From Caloramator sp. (GTDB lineage: Bacteria; Bacillota; Clostridia; Clostridiales; Caloramatoraceae), in the NCBI GenBank assembly GCA_026418935.1, contig JAOAAJ010000070.1, forward strand, positions 1-39,464: a DNA stretch of 39,464 bases. Reading direction: 5' to 3'. Under the pieces are notes generated by a model, which ran no database searches, was not told the DNA's origin, and saw only the letters and a list, made by a program, of their open reading frames with translations. Positions 19,064 through 28,335 of the stretch are shown here, piece after piece. Both the position numbers and the translations under genes were made by a program. Within the stretch, counting starts at the first letter, position 1. Each line of letters begins with the position of its first letter.

Positions 19064-19096
19064 ATAAAAGGCTTGGTTTTTAACCAAGCCTTTTAT
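19064..19096. terminator. Bidirectional terminator between AGCS gene and ptsG
   Basis: A 15-bp stem (19064-19078 with 19082-19096) with a 3-base loop; the A-run and T-run flanks serve both converging genes. Confidence 0.9.
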
Positions 19097-20613
19097 TATA
19101 TACCTGCTATCTTCTTTATTTCACTCTTTATGTTGTCTGACTTTGGTCCAAATATAGCTTGGATACCATCACCAACTTCAACTACTCCTGCAGCACCAAG
19201 TTGCTTTAATCTATCCTTGTTTACCTTCTTAGGATCAACTACGTTTACTCTAAGTCTTGTTATACAAGCATCAAGATACTTGATGTTTTCCTTTCCACCT
19301 AAAGCTTCTAAAATGTTTGCTGCAAGTGTTGAATTTGTAGCTGCAGCTTCTGAGCCTGCTTCAACTTCGTCATCTTCTCTACCTGGAGTCTTTAGATTAA
19401 ATGTTCTAATTGCAAATCTAAATCCAAAGTAGTAGATTACTGAGAATGCTAAACCTACTGGTATTACAAGCCACCAAGCTGTTCTATTTGGTATTATACC
19501 AAATAGTATGAAGTCTATTATACCACCTGAGAATGTCATACCTATCTTAACATTTAGTATGTGCATTAGCATAAATGAAAGACCTGCAAATACACAGTGT
19601 ACAGCATATAACGCTGGTGCTACAAATAGGAATGTAAATTCAATTGGTTCTGTTATACCTGTTAAGAATGAAGTAAGTGCTGCTGATGCCATTATACCTG
19701 CAACAACCTTTTTCTTTTCTGGTCTTGCTTCATGGTACATAGCAAGAGCTGCCGCTGGAAGACCAAACATCATGAATGGGAACTTACCAGTCATAAATGT
19801 ACCTGCTGTAAATGGAACTCCATCCTTAAGTTGTGCAAAGAATATTGTTTGGTCACCATTTACAAGTTGTCCAGCCTTTGTTGTATACTCACCAAATTGA
19901 TACCAGAATGGGTTATAGAATATATGATGTAATCCAAATGGAATAAGTGCTCTTTCTATAACACCAAATATAAATGCTGCTAAAGTCTTATTTGCATCAA
20001 TCATTGAGCTTGAGAATGTATTAAGTCCGTGTTGTATTGGAGGCCATACAACAACCATTATAAGTCCTAATATTATTGATACAGCCGCTGTTACAATTGG
20101 AACGAATCTCTTTCCTGCAAAGAATCCTAAGAATGGTGGTAGTTCAATTGTATAGTACTTTTCATATAAAGCGTAAGCCACAAGACCCACTATAATACCA
20201 CCAAATACACCTGTTTGAAGTGTTGGAATACCAAGTACATTTGCATAAGCTGGGCTCTTTCCTATGTGTGCTGGTGTTACACCTGCTACTATTCCCATAG
20301 TAACATTCATTATTAGGAAACCAACTATTGCTGCAAGCCCTGCAACACCTTCTCCTCCCGCAAGACCTACCGCAACACCTACTGCGAATATAAGTGGAAG
20401 ATTACCAAATATAATTCCTCCTGATTGCTCCATAACTCTTGCAACCGCTTGTACGCTTGCTGAATTAAATGCAGGAGCCTTATCTAAGAATGCTGGGTTT
20501 TGGAACATGTTACCTAATGCAAGTAGTATACCTGCTGCTGGAAGTAGAGCAACTGGTAGCATTAGGGCTTTACCTACTTTTTGTAGGACACCAAATGCTT
20601 TTTTTGTTGACAT
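19096..20613 (-). CDS. ptsG: PTS glucose/glucosamine-type transporter, EIICB
   Basis: 505 residues. The membrane EIIC domain (about 1-400) has [56 protein letters not shown] and the sugar-site motif [20 protein letters not shown] short acidic linker ([14 protein letters not shown]) leads to an EIIB domain whose phosphorylated Cys is C450 in [10 protein letters not shown]. There is no EIIA domain, so a separate EIIA(Glc) must donate phosphate. Import is coupled to phosphorylation. The leader has a RAT/terminator switch, so a GlcT/BglG-type antiterminator is the likely regulator. Glucose is the likely substrate; glucosamine or GlcNAc is possible. Confidence 0.9.
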   Translation of the reverse strand: MSTKKAFGVLQKVGKALMLPVALLPAAGILLALGNMFQNPAFLDKAPAFNSASVQAVARVMEQSGGIIFGNLPLIFAVGVAVGLAGGEGVAGLAAIVGFLIMNVTMGIVAGVTPAHIGKSPAYANVLGIPTLQTGVFGGIIVGLVAYALYEKYYTIELPPFLGFFAGKRFVPIVTAAVSIILGLIMVVVWPPIQHGLNTFSSSMIDANKTLAAFIFGVIERALIPFGLHHIFYNPFWYQFGEYTTKAGQLVNGDQTIFFAQLKDGVPFTAGTFMTGKFPFMMFGLPAAALAMYHEARPEKKKVVAGIMASAALTSFLTGITEPIEFTFLFVAPALYAVHCVFAGLSFMLMHILNVKIGMTFSGGIIDFILFGIIPNRTAWWLVIPVGLAFSVIYYFGFRFAIRTFNLKTPGREDDEVEAGSEAAATNSTLAANILEALGGKENIKYLDACITRLRVNVVDPKKVNKDRLKQLGAAGVVEVGDGIQAIFGPKSDNIKSEIKKIAGI

Positions 20614-20661
20614 AAACTTTCCCCTCCTAATGAGTTTTTATATATTTTTATATATAGAATA

Positions 20662-20766
20662 AAATATTAAAGGCATGAGTAAAGGTACAATAAATTAGGC
20701 ACCCAAATGGATGAACCTAATTTTCCATACCTTTTACTCATGCCTGATCGAATCAGTAACACGTAA
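20662..20766 (-). promoter_or_regulatory. RAT antiterminator site overlapping a terminator in the ptsG leader
   Basis: Read on the minus strand, GTTACTGATTCGATCAGGCA (near 20743-20761) fits the ribonucleic antiterminator consensus GTTACTG-n-CAGGCA of the BglG/LicT/GlcT family. The CAGGCA end is also the first base pairs of a long terminator stem (20671-20687 with 20728-20745) followed by TTTAATATTTT. Protein binding to the RAT would block the terminator. Confidence 0.85.
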
Positions 20767-20794
20767 AAGTATTTAATGTTCAATTGCAATATTA

Positions 20795-20823
20795 ATTATA
20801 TCAGCAAGAAATAATTAATGCAA
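20795..20823 (-). promoter_or_regulatory. Sigma-A promoter of ptsG
   Basis: On the minus strand TTGCAT (20818-20823), 17-base spacer, TATAAT (20795-20800), about 35 bases before the RAT. Confidence 0.8.
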
Positions 20824-20854
20824 TAGCTTTTAAATATTAAATTTTCTAAATATT

Positions 20855-21676
20855 TTACTTCGTTACATTTGGTAGATTTATACCGTAGAAAATTTCAGTC
20901 ATTTCCCTCTTTAGCTTATCTGTTATATCCTTCTTTTCTTGTTCGCTTAGTTCGCTCTCTGACTTTTCAAACAGATAATTATCAAGCTTTATATCCCTTA
21001 CCATCATCTTTGTATGGAATATATTTGATTGATAGATGTTCATATCAATCAAGTTATATCTATCAAGTGTTTCTTGAGCTATATAGTCTTGAATTGATGT
21101 TATGTCATGGTCAATATAAAGTTTGTGGCCATGTATGTCTCTTGTAAACCCTCTAACTCTGTAATCTATTGTTATTATATCTGAATCAAAGCTATCTATT
21201 AGATAATTTAGTGCCTTAAGTGGAGATATTTGTCCACAAGTTGACACATCAATATCTACTCTAAATGTACTTATCTCATTTTGGGGATGAGTTTCTGGGT
21301 ACGTATGCACAGTAACATGGCTCTTATCAAGGTGAGCAACAATGTTTTCTCTTGTTGGAGTCAATATACCTCTATTACATGATGGGTCAAGTATATAAAG
21401 AGGTACCTCCTCCTCAGAGATAAGCAGTGTAACACTTGCTCCCTGTGGGTCATAGTCCTGCTTTGCAATGTTTAAAACACATGCACCTATCATTTCTGTA
21501 ACATTTGTTAATATTTTAGTAAGTCTCTCTGAATTGTATTGTTCGTCAATGTATTCAATATACTTTTTTCTGTCCTCTTCTGTCTTAGTGTAGCATACGT
21601 CGTAAATGTTGAAACTCAAAGTCTTTGTTAAATTGTTAAATCCATATAGTTTTAGCTTATTCTTTCCTTTTTCCAA
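20855..21676 (-). CDS. speD: S-adenosylmethionine decarboxylase, E. coli-type (class 1a proenzyme)
   Basis: 273 residues, like the 264-residue E. coli enzyme and unlike the short 120-residue form of Bacillus and Thermotoga. The self-cleavage site is [13 protein letters not shown]: cleavage between K118 and S119 would turn Ser into the pyruvoyl cofactor. It makes decarboxylated SAM for spermidine synthesis. No speE is in the window. The start is TTG at 21676 after GGGGAG with a 5-base gap; no ATG is available nearby. It has its own consensus promoter and no clear terminator before the ptsG promoter. Confidence 0.95.
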   Translation of the reverse strand: MEKGKNKLKLYGFNNLTKTLSFNIYDVCYTKTEEDRKKYIEYIDEQYNSERLTKILTNVTEMIGACVLNIAKQDYDPQGASVTLLISEEEVPLYILDPSCNRGILTPTRENIVAHLDKSHVTVHTYPETHPQNEISTFRVDIDVSTCGQISPLKALNYLIDSFDSDIITIDYRVRGFTRDIHGHKLYIDHDITSIQDYIAQETLDRYNLIDMNIYQSNIFHTKMMVRDIKLDNYLFEKSESELSEQEKKDITDKLKREMTEIFYGINLPNVTK

Positions 21677-21716
21677 TTCAACTCCCCATTCCTTTCGATT
21701 AATATTTTTCAGTAAA

Positions 21717-21744
21717 ATTATATAATTTTTACGGGGAATGTCAA
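21717..21744 (-). promoter_or_regulatory. Consensus sigma-A promoter of speD
   Basis: On the minus strand TTGACA (21739-21744), 16-base spacer, TATAAT (21717-21722). Confidence 0.85.
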
Positions 21745-21773
21745 GAACTTTATACTGACATTATAAGCAATTT

Positions 21774-22454
21774 TTATGATATTATTTTTCCCTCTTCTAT
21801 ACTTATTATTCTGTCAGAAATAGAATATGAAAAATCCTTATCGTGACTAACAATTAAAACCGCTATATTTTCCCTTTTAAACTCCATTATTATATCAGCT
21901 ATACTTCTTTTAACCTCATCGTCAACTGCAGATGTCGGCTCATCAAAGCAGATTATTTTTGGAGATAAGATGCACGCACGTGCTATTGCAACCCTCTGCT
22001 TTTGTCCTCCAGATAGTTCATAAGGATAGCAGTCCCTTTTATCTGATATATTTAGTTTTTTTAGAAGATTGTTTGCCTTTTCTATAGCAATATCTTTATC
22101 TAATTTATAAGCCTTAACAGGTGACAATATAATATTATCTAATACGGTTAAATTCGGGAATAGATTAAAATTTTGAAAAACATATCCTATAGATTGCCTT
22201 ATCCTTTTTAAGCTTTCACCCTTTGCTATTTCTATATAATTTTCATTTTCTCTGTATAGATATTCTCCATTTATTTTAATACTTCCTCTATCTATAGTTT
22301 CAAGCCCATTTATACACCTTAAAAGAGTTGATTTACCTGCACCCGACCTACCAAATATAGAAACAATCTCTCCCTCTTTTAATTCAAAACTAACTTTATC
22401 TAAAACCTTCTGTCCTCTAAAGGATTTTATAAGCCCTTCTACATTTAAAATCAT
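21774..22454 (-). CDS. Amino-acid ABC transporter ATP-binding protein (predicted histidine uptake)
   Basis: 226 residues, GlnQ/HisP-like. Walker A is GRSGAGKST (about 35-43), the signature is ELSGGQKQRVAIARA, Walker B is IICFDEPTSAVDDE, and the switch His is in IVSHD. It is the last gene of a three-gene operon (binding protein, permease, ATPase), 8 bases after the permease. It energises uptake at the inner face of the membrane. EPTSAVDDE differs slightly from the common EPTSALDPE. Histidine as substrate is inferred from the T-box upstream of the operon. Confidence 0.93.
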   Translation of the reverse strand: MILNVEGLIKSFRGQKVLDKVSFELKEGEIVSIFGRSGAGKSTLLRCINGLETIDRGSIKINGEYLYRENENYIEIAKGESLKRIRQSIGYVFQNFNLFPNLTVLDNIILSPVKAYKLDKDIAIEKANNLLKKLNISDKRDCYPYELSGGQKQRVAIARACILSPKIICFDEPTSAVDDEVKRSIADIIMEFKRENIAVLIVSHDKDFSYSISDRIISIEEGKIIS

Positions 22455-22462
22455 ATTATCAC

Positions 22463-23104
22463 CTACCTATAGTATTCAAATTTTTCTTCAATATTCTTAA
22501 ATAGGTTAGTTAAAACATATATAAATCCAGCATAAAATATTGCTACAACTAAAAACGGCAACAATGTTGCATCTCTATTTACTGCAATTTTACCTTCCCT
22601 TAATATATCAGAAATTCCTACAACATAAACAAGTGCTGTATCCTTAACTAATGTTATTACTTCATTAGCAAGTGCAGGAAGAATATTTTTAAGCATCTGC
22701 GGGAAAATTACATATCTATAAGTTTCAAACCTACTTAACCCAAGTACCTTTGCTGCTTCAAACTGTCCTTTATCAATAGATTGAAGACCTGCTCTAAAAA
22801 TCTCTGCAAAATATGCAGCATAATTCAATATAAAGGCTATAAAAACAGCAGTATATCTATCAAAGGTTATACCAATTATGGGTAGTCCAAAAAACACAAA
22901 TATAATCTGAAGAAGAAGAGGTGTCCCCCTCATTATAAAGATATAGAGGGAGACCACCAACTCTACCATCTTTAGCTTTGATAATCTCAATATTGCAACT
23001 ACAATTCCTAATACAAGTGAAAATATAAGCGTTATAGAAAAAATATAAAATGTTACAAACATTCCACTTTTCATAGATATAAATAAATTAGTAATGTAAT
23101 CCAC
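22463..23104 (-). CDS. Amino-acid ABC transporter permease (predicted histidine uptake)
   Basis: 213 residues with about five membrane helices. The N-terminal HisM/HisQ-type helix leads to MRGTPLLLQIIFVFFGLP, the conserved polar-amino-acid permease motif. The EAA loop is YFAEIFRAGLQSIDKGQFEAAKVLGLSRFETYRYVIFPQ, which docks to the ATPase. A single permease gene implies a homodimer. It lies 11 bases after the binding-protein gene. Confidence 0.93.
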   Translation of the reverse strand: MDYITNLFISMKSGMFVTFYIFSITLIFSLVLGIVVAILRLSKLKMVELVVSLYIFIMRGTPLLLQIIFVFFGLPIIGITFDRYTAVFIAFILNYAAYFAEIFRAGLQSIDKGQFEAAKVLGLSRFETYRYVIFPQMLKNILPALANEVITLVKDTALVYVVGISDILREGKIAVNRDATLLPFLVVAIFYAGFIYVLTNLFKNIEEKFEYYR

Positions 23105-23115
23105 AAAATCACCTC

Positions 23116-23886
23116 TTATTTTTCAAACCAATTATTATATATCTTTTCAAAGGTACCATCCTTCTTCATTTCTTCTAAAGTATTTTCTACTTTAACTTTA
23201 AGATCATCTCCCTTTCTAAAGCCTATACCATACTCTTCACTTCCAAAATTCTCTTCAAGTATTCTAAATTTATCTTCTCCTTTAAGCTTTATATAATATC
23301 TTGCTAATATTTCATCTACAACAACTGCATCAACTCTTCCACTTTCAAGTTCCATAAGTGCATCATTGTTTGTTTCATAAAGATTAAGTTTTCCGTCTTT
23401 AAATCTTGATAGAGTTTCCTTGTCCTTTTCTACTGCCTCTTGGGAACTTGAGTTTAGCTGTGCTGCAACTCTTTTACCATCTAAATCACTCTTCTTATTT
23501 ATATTTGTATCCTTTAAAACCACTATTACCTGTCTATTTACAAGATATGGTTTTGTAAAATCAACTTTTTCCTTTCTCTCCTCTGTTATCGTGTATCCAT
23601 TCCAAATTGCGTCTATCTTTTTAGAGTTTAATTCTGATTCCTTCATTGCCCAATCAATAGGTTGAAATTTCACCTCATAACCTAACCTTTTAAAAACTTC
23701 CTTGGCTAAGTCAACATCAAACCCTACTATTTCCCCCTTATCATTTTTAAATCCCATAGGTGCAAAGGTATCATCAAGCCCTACTACCACAATTTTACTT
23801 GCATTGTTTGAAACTTGAGTTTTAGCACAGGATGCAAGAAACAATGCACTAATTAGAAAAATTAACCCTAAAATGAATTTTTTCAT
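23116..23886 (-). CDS. Amino-acid ABC transporter substrate-binding lipoprotein (predicted histidine binding)
   Basis: 256 residues. A lipoprotein signal is plain: MKKFILGLIFLISALFLASCAKTQ with lipobox LASC, so Cys20 would be lipidated and the protein tethered outside the membrane. The body is a family-3 periplasmic binding protein (GLDDTFAPMGFKNDKGEIVGFDVDLAKEVFKRLG, AIWNGYTITEERKEKVDFTKPY, and YGIGFRKGDDL). AGGAGG precedes the ATG. It is the first gene of the operon and directly follows the CAC-specifier T-box. Confidence 0.94.
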   Translation of the reverse strand: MKKFILGLIFLISALFLASCAKTQVSNNASKIVVVGLDDTFAPMGFKNDKGEIVGFDVDLAKEVFKRLGYEVKFQPIDWAMKESELNSKKIDAIWNGYTITEERKEKVDFTKPYLVNRQVIVVLKDTNINKKSDLDGKRVAAQLNSSSQEAVEKDKETLSRFKDGKLNLYETNNDALMELESGRVDAVVVDEILARYYIKLKGEDKFRILEENFGSEEYGIGFRKGDDLKVKVENTLEEMKKDGTFEKIYNNWFEK

Positions 23887-23944
23887 ATCATTTTCCTCCT
23901 TTTAAAATTAAATGTATTTTTTAGCAGTACTGCTTTTTTACAAA

Positions 23945-24213
23945 ACAAAAAGCTCTCGTCCTCCTCTGAGGACGAAAGCTTGACTCCCGTGGTCCCACCT
24001 CAATTCATTAATGTCTCACGACATTAACCTTATTAGGTACTAACATACCCTATCACTGTAACGGGTGAAGGTTCCCGTGGTAGCCTACTTGCCTTCGGTA
24101 CCAAACTCCGAGATGTGTTCAAAATAGCCCTCATACATCCTCACACCACCCGGATGCTCTCTGAAATGGAAGCTATTTTTACTATTTCTCTTCATCGTCT
24201 TTGCTTTATTTAT
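23945..24213 (-). promoter_or_regulatory. T-box leader of the amino-acid ABC operon, specifier CAC (histidine)
   Basis: The minus strand has a stem I start AAAGACGATGAAGAG, AGAGAG, and the bulge GAA-CAC-ATC with the His codon CAC at 24115-24117. The T-box core GGTGGGACCACGG (TGGGACCACG at 23988-23997) and a long terminator (GCTTTCGTCCTC pairing with GAGGACGAGAGC, then a U run) complete it. It places the transporter under tRNA(His) charging control. Confidence 0.93.
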
Positions 24214-24218
24214 TTATC

Positions 24219-24247
24219 AATTTATCATATTAAAGTTTTAGTGTCAA
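24219..24247 (-). promoter_or_regulatory. Sigma-A promoter of the His T-box transcript
   Basis: On the minus strand TTGACA (24242-24247), 17-base spacer, TAAATT (24219-24224). The remainder of the 23887-24398 gap holds only this leader, its promoter and the aminotransferase promoter. Confidence 0.75.
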
Positions 24248-24316
24248 GATATTTTTCGTTAAAAAAATAATTTATTTAAAATTCAAAATTATTTTAACAT
24301 TATTGCTGCATAAATG

Positions 24317-24334
24317 TTTTTTTTATGTTATAAT
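24317..24334 (+). promoter_or_regulatory. Extended -10 promoter of the branched-chain aminotransferase gene
   Basis: TGTTATAAT (24326-24334) gives a TGn extension and TATAAT (24329-24334). No good -35 box lies at 17 bases; TTGCTG sits 20 bases away. Confidence 0.55.
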
Positions 24335-24398
24335 TAAGTTGGAATGAGGGAATGTGTTACACAAAATCCTCTCAATCATTTTAAGTGAGGTGAATAAT

Positions 24399-25424
24399 AT
24401 GAACAAAACTGTAAACTTAGATTGGGGGAAACTTGGATTTAGTTACATTAAAACAGACTTCCGTTATGTATCCTATTGGAAGGACGGAAAATGGGACGAT
24501 GGTAAACTTGTAGAAGACAACAAAGTTACCATCAGCGAAGGCTCAACAGCTCTTCATTATGGTCAACAATGCTTTGAGGGACTTAAAGCATACAGAACAA
24601 AGGATGGTAAAATCCAACTATTTAGACCTGACCAAAATGCTAAAAGAATGAATTCAAGCTGCAGACGTCTTATGATGCCAGAAATTCCTGAAGAAAAATT
24701 TATAGATGCATGCATTCAAGTAGTAAAAGCAAATGAACATTTTGTTCCACCTTACGGAACAGGTGCTTCACTTTATTTAAGACCATATGTAATAGGTATT
24801 GGAGATAACCTTGGTGTAAAACCTGCACCTGAGTATATGTTCTCAGTATTCTGCTGTCCTGTTGGGCCATATTTTAAAGGTGGTATGCAACCTGTTAACT
24901 TTACAGTATCTGATTATGATAGAGCTGCACCTTATGGAACAGGTGGTGTAAAGGTTGGTGGAAACTATGCGGCAAGCCTTCTTCCACACGAGCAGGCAGT
25001 TAAGAAGGGTTTTGCAGATTGTATATACCTTGACCCTGCAACTCATACAAAGATTGAAGAAGTTGGAGCTGCAAACTTCTTTGGTATTACAAAGGACAAT
25101 AAGTTTGTAACACCAAAATCTCCATCAATATTACCAAGTATAACTAAATATTCTTTAATGCACATTGCAAAGGAATACCTTGGAATGGAAGTTGAAGAAA
25201 GAGACGTATATATAGATAAGCTTGATGAATTTGTTGAAGCTGGTGCTTGTGGTACAGCTGCTGTTATTACTCCAATAGGAGGAATTGAATATAAAGGAAA
25301 ACTTCATGTATTCTATAGTGAAACTGAAGTTGGTCCAATAACTAAGAAGCTATACAATACACTTGTTGCAATACAACTTGGAGATGAAAAGGCACCTGAA
25401 GGATGGATAGTTGAAGTTAAATAA
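24399..25424 (+). CDS. ilvE: Branched-chain amino-acid aminotransferase (class IV PLP)
   Basis: 341 residues. The ATG at 24399 follows AGTGAGG by 8 bases; the frame upstream (15 more codons) has no ribosome binding site. It resembles the larger, eukaryote-like BCAT group: [44 protein letters not shown], the catalytic Lys in [13 protein letters not shown], and [11 protein letters not shown]. It interconverts Leu, Ile or Val with their 2-oxo acids using glutamate. It stands alone, not in an ilv/leu operon. Confidence 0.93.
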   Translation: MNKTVNLDWGKLGFSYIKTDFRYVSYWKDGKWDDGKLVEDNKVTISEGSTALHYGQQCFEGLKAYRTKDGKIQLFRPDQNAKRMNSSCRRLMMPEIPEEKFIDACIQVVKANEHFVPPYGTGASLYLRPYVIGIGDNLGVKPAPEYMFSVFCCPVGPYFKGGMQPVNFTVSDYDRAAPYGTGGVKVGGNYAASLLPHEQAVKKGFADCIYLDPATHTKIEEVGAANFFGITKDNKFVTPKSPSILPSITKYSLMHIAKEYLGMEVEERDVYIDKLDEFVEAGACGTAAVITPIGGIEYKGKLHVFYSETEVGPITKKLYNTLVAIQLGDEKAPEGWIVEVK

Positions 25425-25467
25425 TATAAAAAGTAGCAGGAATATATCTGCTACTTTTTATATTATT
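25420..25467. terminator. Bidirectional terminator between ilvE and the L,D-transpeptidase gene
   Basis: A perfect 20-bp stem (25420-25439 with 25448-25467), 8-base loop, with A- and T-rich ends for both converging genes. Confidence 0.92.
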
Positions 25468-25486
25468 AGTTATGCAATTATATCTA

Positions 25487-26809
25487 TCAATTTATCCAAA
25501 CAGTAGTTTTTGATGGTATATTTTTGTAAAGCCAATAGGAGTCTTCTACTTTCATTCTTATACACCCATGAGAAAGCTTTATACCTACTTTAGGTTTTAC
25601 TTCAGTTATAGCATCTTTTGCAAACAACGTTGAGTGAAATAAATATCCACTGAATATCTTTACCCAATATTTTACTCCAATTTGATATTGAGGGAAATAT
25701 ACCCATTCATTTCTTAATCCATTTAATTGATATGTTCCTGGTATTGTAGGTGTAACATCTCTTCCTGTTGCAACAACAAAATTCTTTTCTAACTTATAAT
25801 TACCGTATTTATCCTTACTAAATACATAAGTCCTTTGTCTCGCTATATCCACCCATACCAAATATTTTGTTAAAGACTTAAACTTTTTAGTATTTACAAA
25901 CAATTCAAGCTCATAGTCATTAAGAATATCATTAAGTATTGGACTAGGATTTACCTTAATATATTTTCTTTCAATCCATCCCTTTATTCCATTAGGAAGC
26001 TTAACTTTATACCAAGCATCATTACTATCTAATATCCTTACATTTGTTGTTTTTTTAACCTTTGAAATATAATTTTTCTTATTCACACTTTTGTAAATTT
26101 TTGTATCACTATTCACCATACCAGTAGGAATAGATGCAACAACCTTTTTCTCAATATCTTTGAAATCTAAAGGTTTTACTTCTACAATACAAGTAGCAAT
26201 AATATCCCCATCAACAGATTTAGCTATAACCTTTGCTTTTCCAATATTAAGGGCAACAACATTTCCTTCACTATCAACTGTTGCCACCTTTTCATTATCC
26301 GACTTCCATTCTACTTTTTTATTTGTTGCATCTTTTGGTTCAACTGAAGCAATTAGTTTATAAGTTTCACCTAATTTTAAGTTTAAATTATTCTTATTTA
26401 ATATTATCTTATTTACTTTTATAGGCTCTACAACTACTCTACATTCTGCTTTTATATCATTATTTACCTTACATTTTGCTGTTATAACAGCTTTTCCTAC
26501 TCCTAAAGCAGTTACCTTTCCATTTTCAACTACTGCTATGTTGCTATTACTTGTTTCCCATATCAGCTCTTTATTAGTTGCATCTTCTGGTTCAAATATT
26601 ACGTTAATCTCAAAGCTCTCACCCACAAATAATATTTTTGAATCTACATCAAATTTTATAGTATTTAACAAAATTTCTTCGTTTTGTGTATTGCTTGTCT
26701 GATTTTCATTAGAATCAGCCTTTGCAACTACATATGTATAAGGTATTACAGAAGTAAAACTAAATATAAAAATAAAGATTAGCAATAACTTGGACAATAA
26801 TTTCTTCAT
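25487..26809 (-). CDS. Exported L,D-transpeptidase with two Ig-like (Big_2) domains and an SH3-like domain
   Basis: 440 residues from the ATG at 26809. AGGAGG lies 12 bases before it, rather far, but the next alternative (TTG) has only a 3-base gap. A signal peptide MKKLLSKLLLIFIFIFSFTS leads to a low-complexity Asn/Ser stretch. Two Big_2 domains follow (FVGESFEINVIFEPEDATNKELIWETSNSNIAVVENGKVTALG; LKLGETYKLIASVEPKDATNKKVEWKSDN), then a bacterial SH3-like segment (VRILDSNDAWYKVKLPNGIKGWIERKYIKV). The YkuD catalytic domain ends with LSHGCIRM, catalytic Cys near 416. It would form L,D cross-links in peptidoglycan or attach proteins outside the membrane. It may be an anchor for cell-wall binding through the Big_2 domains. 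Confidence 0.9.
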   Translation of the reverse strand: MKKLLSKLLLIFIFIFSFTSVIPYTYVVAKADSNENQTSNTQNEEILLNTIKFDVDSKILFVGESFEINVIFEPEDATNKELIWETSNSNIAVVENGKVTALGVGKAVITAKCKVNNDIKAECRVVVEPIKVNKIILNKNNLNLKLGETYKLIASVEPKDATNKKVEWKSDNEKVATVDSEGNVVALNIGKAKVIAKSVDGDIIATCIVEVKPLDFKDIEKKVVASIPTGMVNSDTKIYKSVNKKNYISKVKKTTNVRILDSNDAWYKVKLPNGIKGWIERKYIKVNPSPILNDILNDYELELFVNTKKFKSLTKYLVWVDIARQRTYVFSKDKYGNYKLEKNFVVATGRDVTPTIPGTYQLNGLRNEWVYFPQYQIGVKYWVKIFSGYLFHSTLFAKDAITEVKPKVGIKLSHGCIRMKVEDSYWLYKNIPSKTTVWIN

Positions 26810-26984
26810 TTTTAACAAAAACCTCCTAAAATCATTTATGTCTTTTAAATGCATATTCTTATAAAAATATAATTATTACCATAAGAAACATAATAAAATT
26901 TCTTTTCCCAACTTACCCTTAAAACAAAGCAAAATTTATTTTAAATAATCTTTAATATTAGTACAAGATATTTTTATATAAAAA

Positions 26985-27012
26985 AATAAAAGAGAGCTAT
27001 TGCTCTCCTTTT
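26985..27012 (-). terminator. Terminator of the fluoride-resistance operon
   Basis: A 6-bp GAGAGC/GCTCTC stem (26992-26997 with 27002-27007) extended by A/U pairs. It overlaps the CLC stop codon and is followed on the minus strand by TTTTATTTTTTTA. Confidence 0.7.
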
Positions 27013-28319
27013 GCTAATATCCTTTTTATCTTATTTTCCCTTATGTCCTTCAAAGTTTTTTCATTATAGGTATTTAAAAGCCTGCTCTTACTCCTATATA
27101 CCCTTTGAGATGTATATATTCCGTGATGCCCTGAAAAAAGGTAACTTACAATACAAGCAATAAACATAAATACTACACCATTACTTCCAAACATCTCTAT
27201 ACCTAATACAAATGAGGATATTGGTGTGTTAGTTGCACCACAAAATACAGCTATAAGCCCTAACGCTGCTAAAAAAGATGCTGGCATAAGTAATATATTT
27301 GATAATACATTTCCTAATGTTGAACCTACAAAGAATATAGGTGTTACCTCTCCTCCTTGGAAACCTGCTCCTAAAGTAACAGATGTAAAGAGCGTTTTTA
27401 ATATAAAACTATATCTTGAAACTTGTCCTTCAAATGCCTCTTTTATTGTAGGTAACCCGAGTCCTAAATACTCTCTTGTATTAAAAATATATACCAATGC
27501 TATAACTACAAACCCACCTATGAAACTTTTTAAAATAGGATTATCTGTAATCTTACTAAATAAGGTTTTTGATACATGCACACCTTCACTAAATATAATA
27601 CTCATAAGTCCAAATAGTGCAGAAGCTATTATAACCTTTACTACATTTATAGGTGTTACACTTGGTACAGATAATATATGATAGTGAGCATGCGTTGCTC
27701 CAACTAAAGTTGCAACGTAATCACCAACAAATGCTGAGATAAAGCAGGGAATTAGTGCTTCATAATACATATAACCTATAGTTATAACCTCAATTGCAAA
27801 AATTGTTCCTGCAAGTGGTGTACCAAAAACAGAACCAAAACCACTGCTTATTCCACACATCAACATTATTTTCATATCGTGCTTGTCTAATTTAAACAGT
27901 CTTCCTATAAATTCTGATATACTTCCTCCCATCTGTACAGCTGTACCTTCTCTTCCTGCTGAACCTCCAAATAGATGGGTTAAAAAGGTTCCTACAAACA
28001 CTAATACAGACATCCTAAGGGGAATTTCCCTATCACCATAGTAGGCCTGCTCTATTATTAGATTGTTTCCCTTAGAAGAGTTTTTGCCATATCTACTATA
28101 TAAAAAGCTAACAAGAGCACCTGCCAAGGGAAGTAAAAATAAAAGCCAAGGATTTGCTTCCCTTATATCAGTTGCAAGCTTTAAACTTCTTAAAAACAAT
28201 GCTGATAAAACTCCCATTACAATTCCAACTATACTACTCAAAAACAACCATTTCACTAAAGAAACTGTTAAAATAAAATGATCAAGTTTCTTTAACGCAT
28301 TCATTATCTTTTTATACAT
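26997..28319 (-). CDS. CLC-F type fluoride/proton antiporter
   Basis: 440 residues, CLC fold with many membrane helices. The usual chloride motif GSGIP is replaced by GNNLI (residues 84-88). The gating motif is GREGT (122-126, gate Glu124) in place of GREGP, and helix N is GGEVTPIFFVG in place of GIFAP. These are the marks I know for the fluoride-specific CLC-F clade, not for chloride CLCs. No CBS domains follow. The gene starts 16 bases after the antiporter stop (GGGGGA as ribosome binding site) and sits under a fluoride riboswitch. Its role would be to expel fluoride from the cytoplasm in exchange for protons. Confidence 0.92.
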   Translation of the reverse strand: MYKKIMNALKKLDHFILTVSLVKWLFLSSIVGIVMGVLSALFLRSLKLATDIREANPWLLFLLPLAGALVSFLYSRYGKNSSKGNNLIIEQAYYGDREIPLRMSVLVFVGTFLTHLFGGSAGREGTAVQMGGSISEFIGRLFKLDKHDMKIMLMCGISSGFGSVFGTPLAGTIFAIEVITIGYMYYEALIPCFISAFVGDYVATLVGATHAHYHILSVPSVTPINVVKVIIASALFGLMSIIFSEGVHVSKTLFSKITDNPILKSFIGGFVVIALVYIFNTREYLGLGLPTIKEAFEGQVSRYSFILKTLFTSVTLGAGFQGGEVTPIFFVGSTLGNVLSNILLMPASFLAALGLIAVFCGATNTPISSFVLGIEMFGSNGVVFMFIACIVSYLFSGHHGIYTSQRVYRSKSRLLNTYNEKTLKDIRENKIKRILAKGEQ

Positions 28320-28335
28320 TAGAATCCCCCACTTT

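Noticed and set aside
24250-24320. CodY box before ilvE
   Set aside because: Only loose AAATT-type matches in AT-rich DNA; no sequence close to AATTTTCWGAAAATT.
26997-28319. Voltage-gated chloride channel (EriC) annotation
   Set aside because: GNNLI replaces GSGIP and a fluoride riboswitch controls the operon; CLC-F is the better call.
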